From Acidimicrobiia bacterium UBA6912 (lineage in GTDB: Bacteria; Actinomycetota; Acidimicrobiia; Spongiisociales; UBA5794), in the NCBI GenBank assembly GCA_002450985.1, contig DKBA01000015.1, forward strand, positions 16,509 through 22,006: a DNA stretch of 5,498 nucleotides, given 5' to 3'. Position 1 is the stretch's first letter; the number at the start of each line of letters is the position of its first letter. The notes beneath the pieces are model-generated. The model had not been told where the DNA came from and did not search any database. It saw nothing but the letters and a program-made list of their open reading frames with translations. A program made the translations under genes and the position numbers. Shown here piece by piece: positions 5,137 to 5,498 of this stretch.

Positions 5137-5498
5137 GTGGCGATCGAGCGTGTGGGCGTGGTGGGTGGCGGCCAGATGGGCAGCGGGATCGCAGAGGTGT
5201 GCGCCAAGGCGGGTATCGACGTGCTCGTGCACGAGGTCAGTGACGAGCTCGCCGAGGCATCCCGGGCGCGAATCGACGCGTCGCTGGCCCGGGCCGTCGA
5301 ACGGGGCAAGCTCGACGACGATGCCGCCGAGGCGGCGCGCAGCCGGCTCGGCTTCGGCAGCGACCTCGCCGCCTTCGCCGACCGTCAGATGGTCATCGAG
5401 GCGATCGTCGAGCGCGAGGACCTGAAGAAGGAGCTGTTCGCCACGCTCGACGACATCGTGGAGGCCGACGACGCCATCCTCGCCTCCAACACCTCGTC
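5137..5498 (+). CDS. 3-hydroxyacyl-CoA (3-hydroxybutyryl-CoA) dehydrogenase (3' partial)
   Basis: The first 120 codons of a gene that runs off the right edge. It starts with GTG behind a strong GAGGAGG. The N-terminus is a Rossmann fold: VGVVGGGQMGSGIAEVCAKAG has the GxGxxG glycines at residues 10, 12 and 15, and an acidic residue, Glu33, ends the second strand, as expected for NAD(H) binding. Further on come VIEAIVERE at about 86-94 and ASNTS at 116-120; this Ser/Asn segment is characteristic of 3-hydroxyacyl-CoA dehydrogenases and lies near the active site. The enzyme would oxidise L-3-hydroxyacyl-CoA to 3-oxoacyl-CoA with NAD+ in the cytoplasm, or run in reverse in butyrate or PHB-type metabolism. 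Single-domain members are about 285 residues, so somewhat under half is visible. Whether it is a stand-alone Hbd/FadB2-type enzyme or a longer fusion cannot be told. It could act one step after a crotonase like the one at the left edge. Confidence 0.93.
   Translation, partial: MAIERVGVVGGGQMGSGIAEVCAKAGIDVLVHEVSDELAEASRARIDASLARAVERGKLDDDAAEAARSRLGFGSDLAAFADRQMVIEAIVEREDLKKELFATLDDIVEADDAILASNTS

Noticed and set aside
3510..5309. A 599-residue minus-strand open frame covering the small gene, the HAD gene and the start of the dehydrogenase.
   Set aside because: It is antisense to three genes that have better support: HAD motifs, Rossmann motifs, ribosome binding sites and promoters. Its translation shows no recognisable domain.
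1..5498. Mobile element, CRISPR array, tRNA or phage sequence.
   Set aside because: No transposase or integrase motifs, no spaced direct repeats, no tRNA-like cloverleaf and no composition break were seen on either strand.

Overview
The window is about 5.5 kb of very GC-rich DNA, roughly 70% by eye, with strong G/C preference at third codon positions. It looks like an actinobacterium. The P-type ATPase resembles the actinobacterial CtpE type. Several genes start just downstream of TANNNT-like -10 hexamers, two of them with a spacing that implies leaderless mRNA. An acidimicrobial-type lineage is a reasonable guess from the promoter style, but it is not proven.

Layout: (1) positions 1-805, plus strand, hold the 3' part of a crotonase/enoyl-CoA hydratase family gene that runs in from the left edge. 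(2) Positions 855-3500, minus strand and convergent with it, hold a complete 881-residue cation-transporting P-type ATPase of CtpE type. (3) Positions 3501-3581 are a short divergent promoter region with an inverted repeat. (4) Positions 3582-3971, plus strand, encode a small protein of about 129 residues that I do not recognise. (5) Positions 4008-4958, plus strand, encode a 316-residue HAD-superfamily protein whose catalytic motifs are partly eroded. (6) Positions 4959-5136 are non-coding, with possible terminator hairpins and a promoter. (7) Positions 5137 to the right edge, plus strand, hold the start of a 3-hydroxyacyl-CoA dehydrogenase.

The two outer genes both belong to acyl-CoA metabolism (crotonase and 3-hydroxyacyl-CoA dehydrogenase). 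The ion pump, the unknown small protein and the HAD protein lie between them. The unknown protein and the HAD protein are co-directional, 36 bases apart, and may be partly co-transcribed, although the HAD gene also has its own likely promoter. Nothing suggests a mobile element, CRISPR array, RNA gene or defence island.

The most interesting points are: two enzyme-family proteins that lack expected catalytic acids (the crotonase and the HAD protein); an ion-pump signature with Gln where the classical motif has Glu; a repeated TAGGCT-N6-ATG start architecture; and an inverted repeat overlapping a -10 element in the divergent promoter region. I found no clear evidence of a wholly new multi-gene system.
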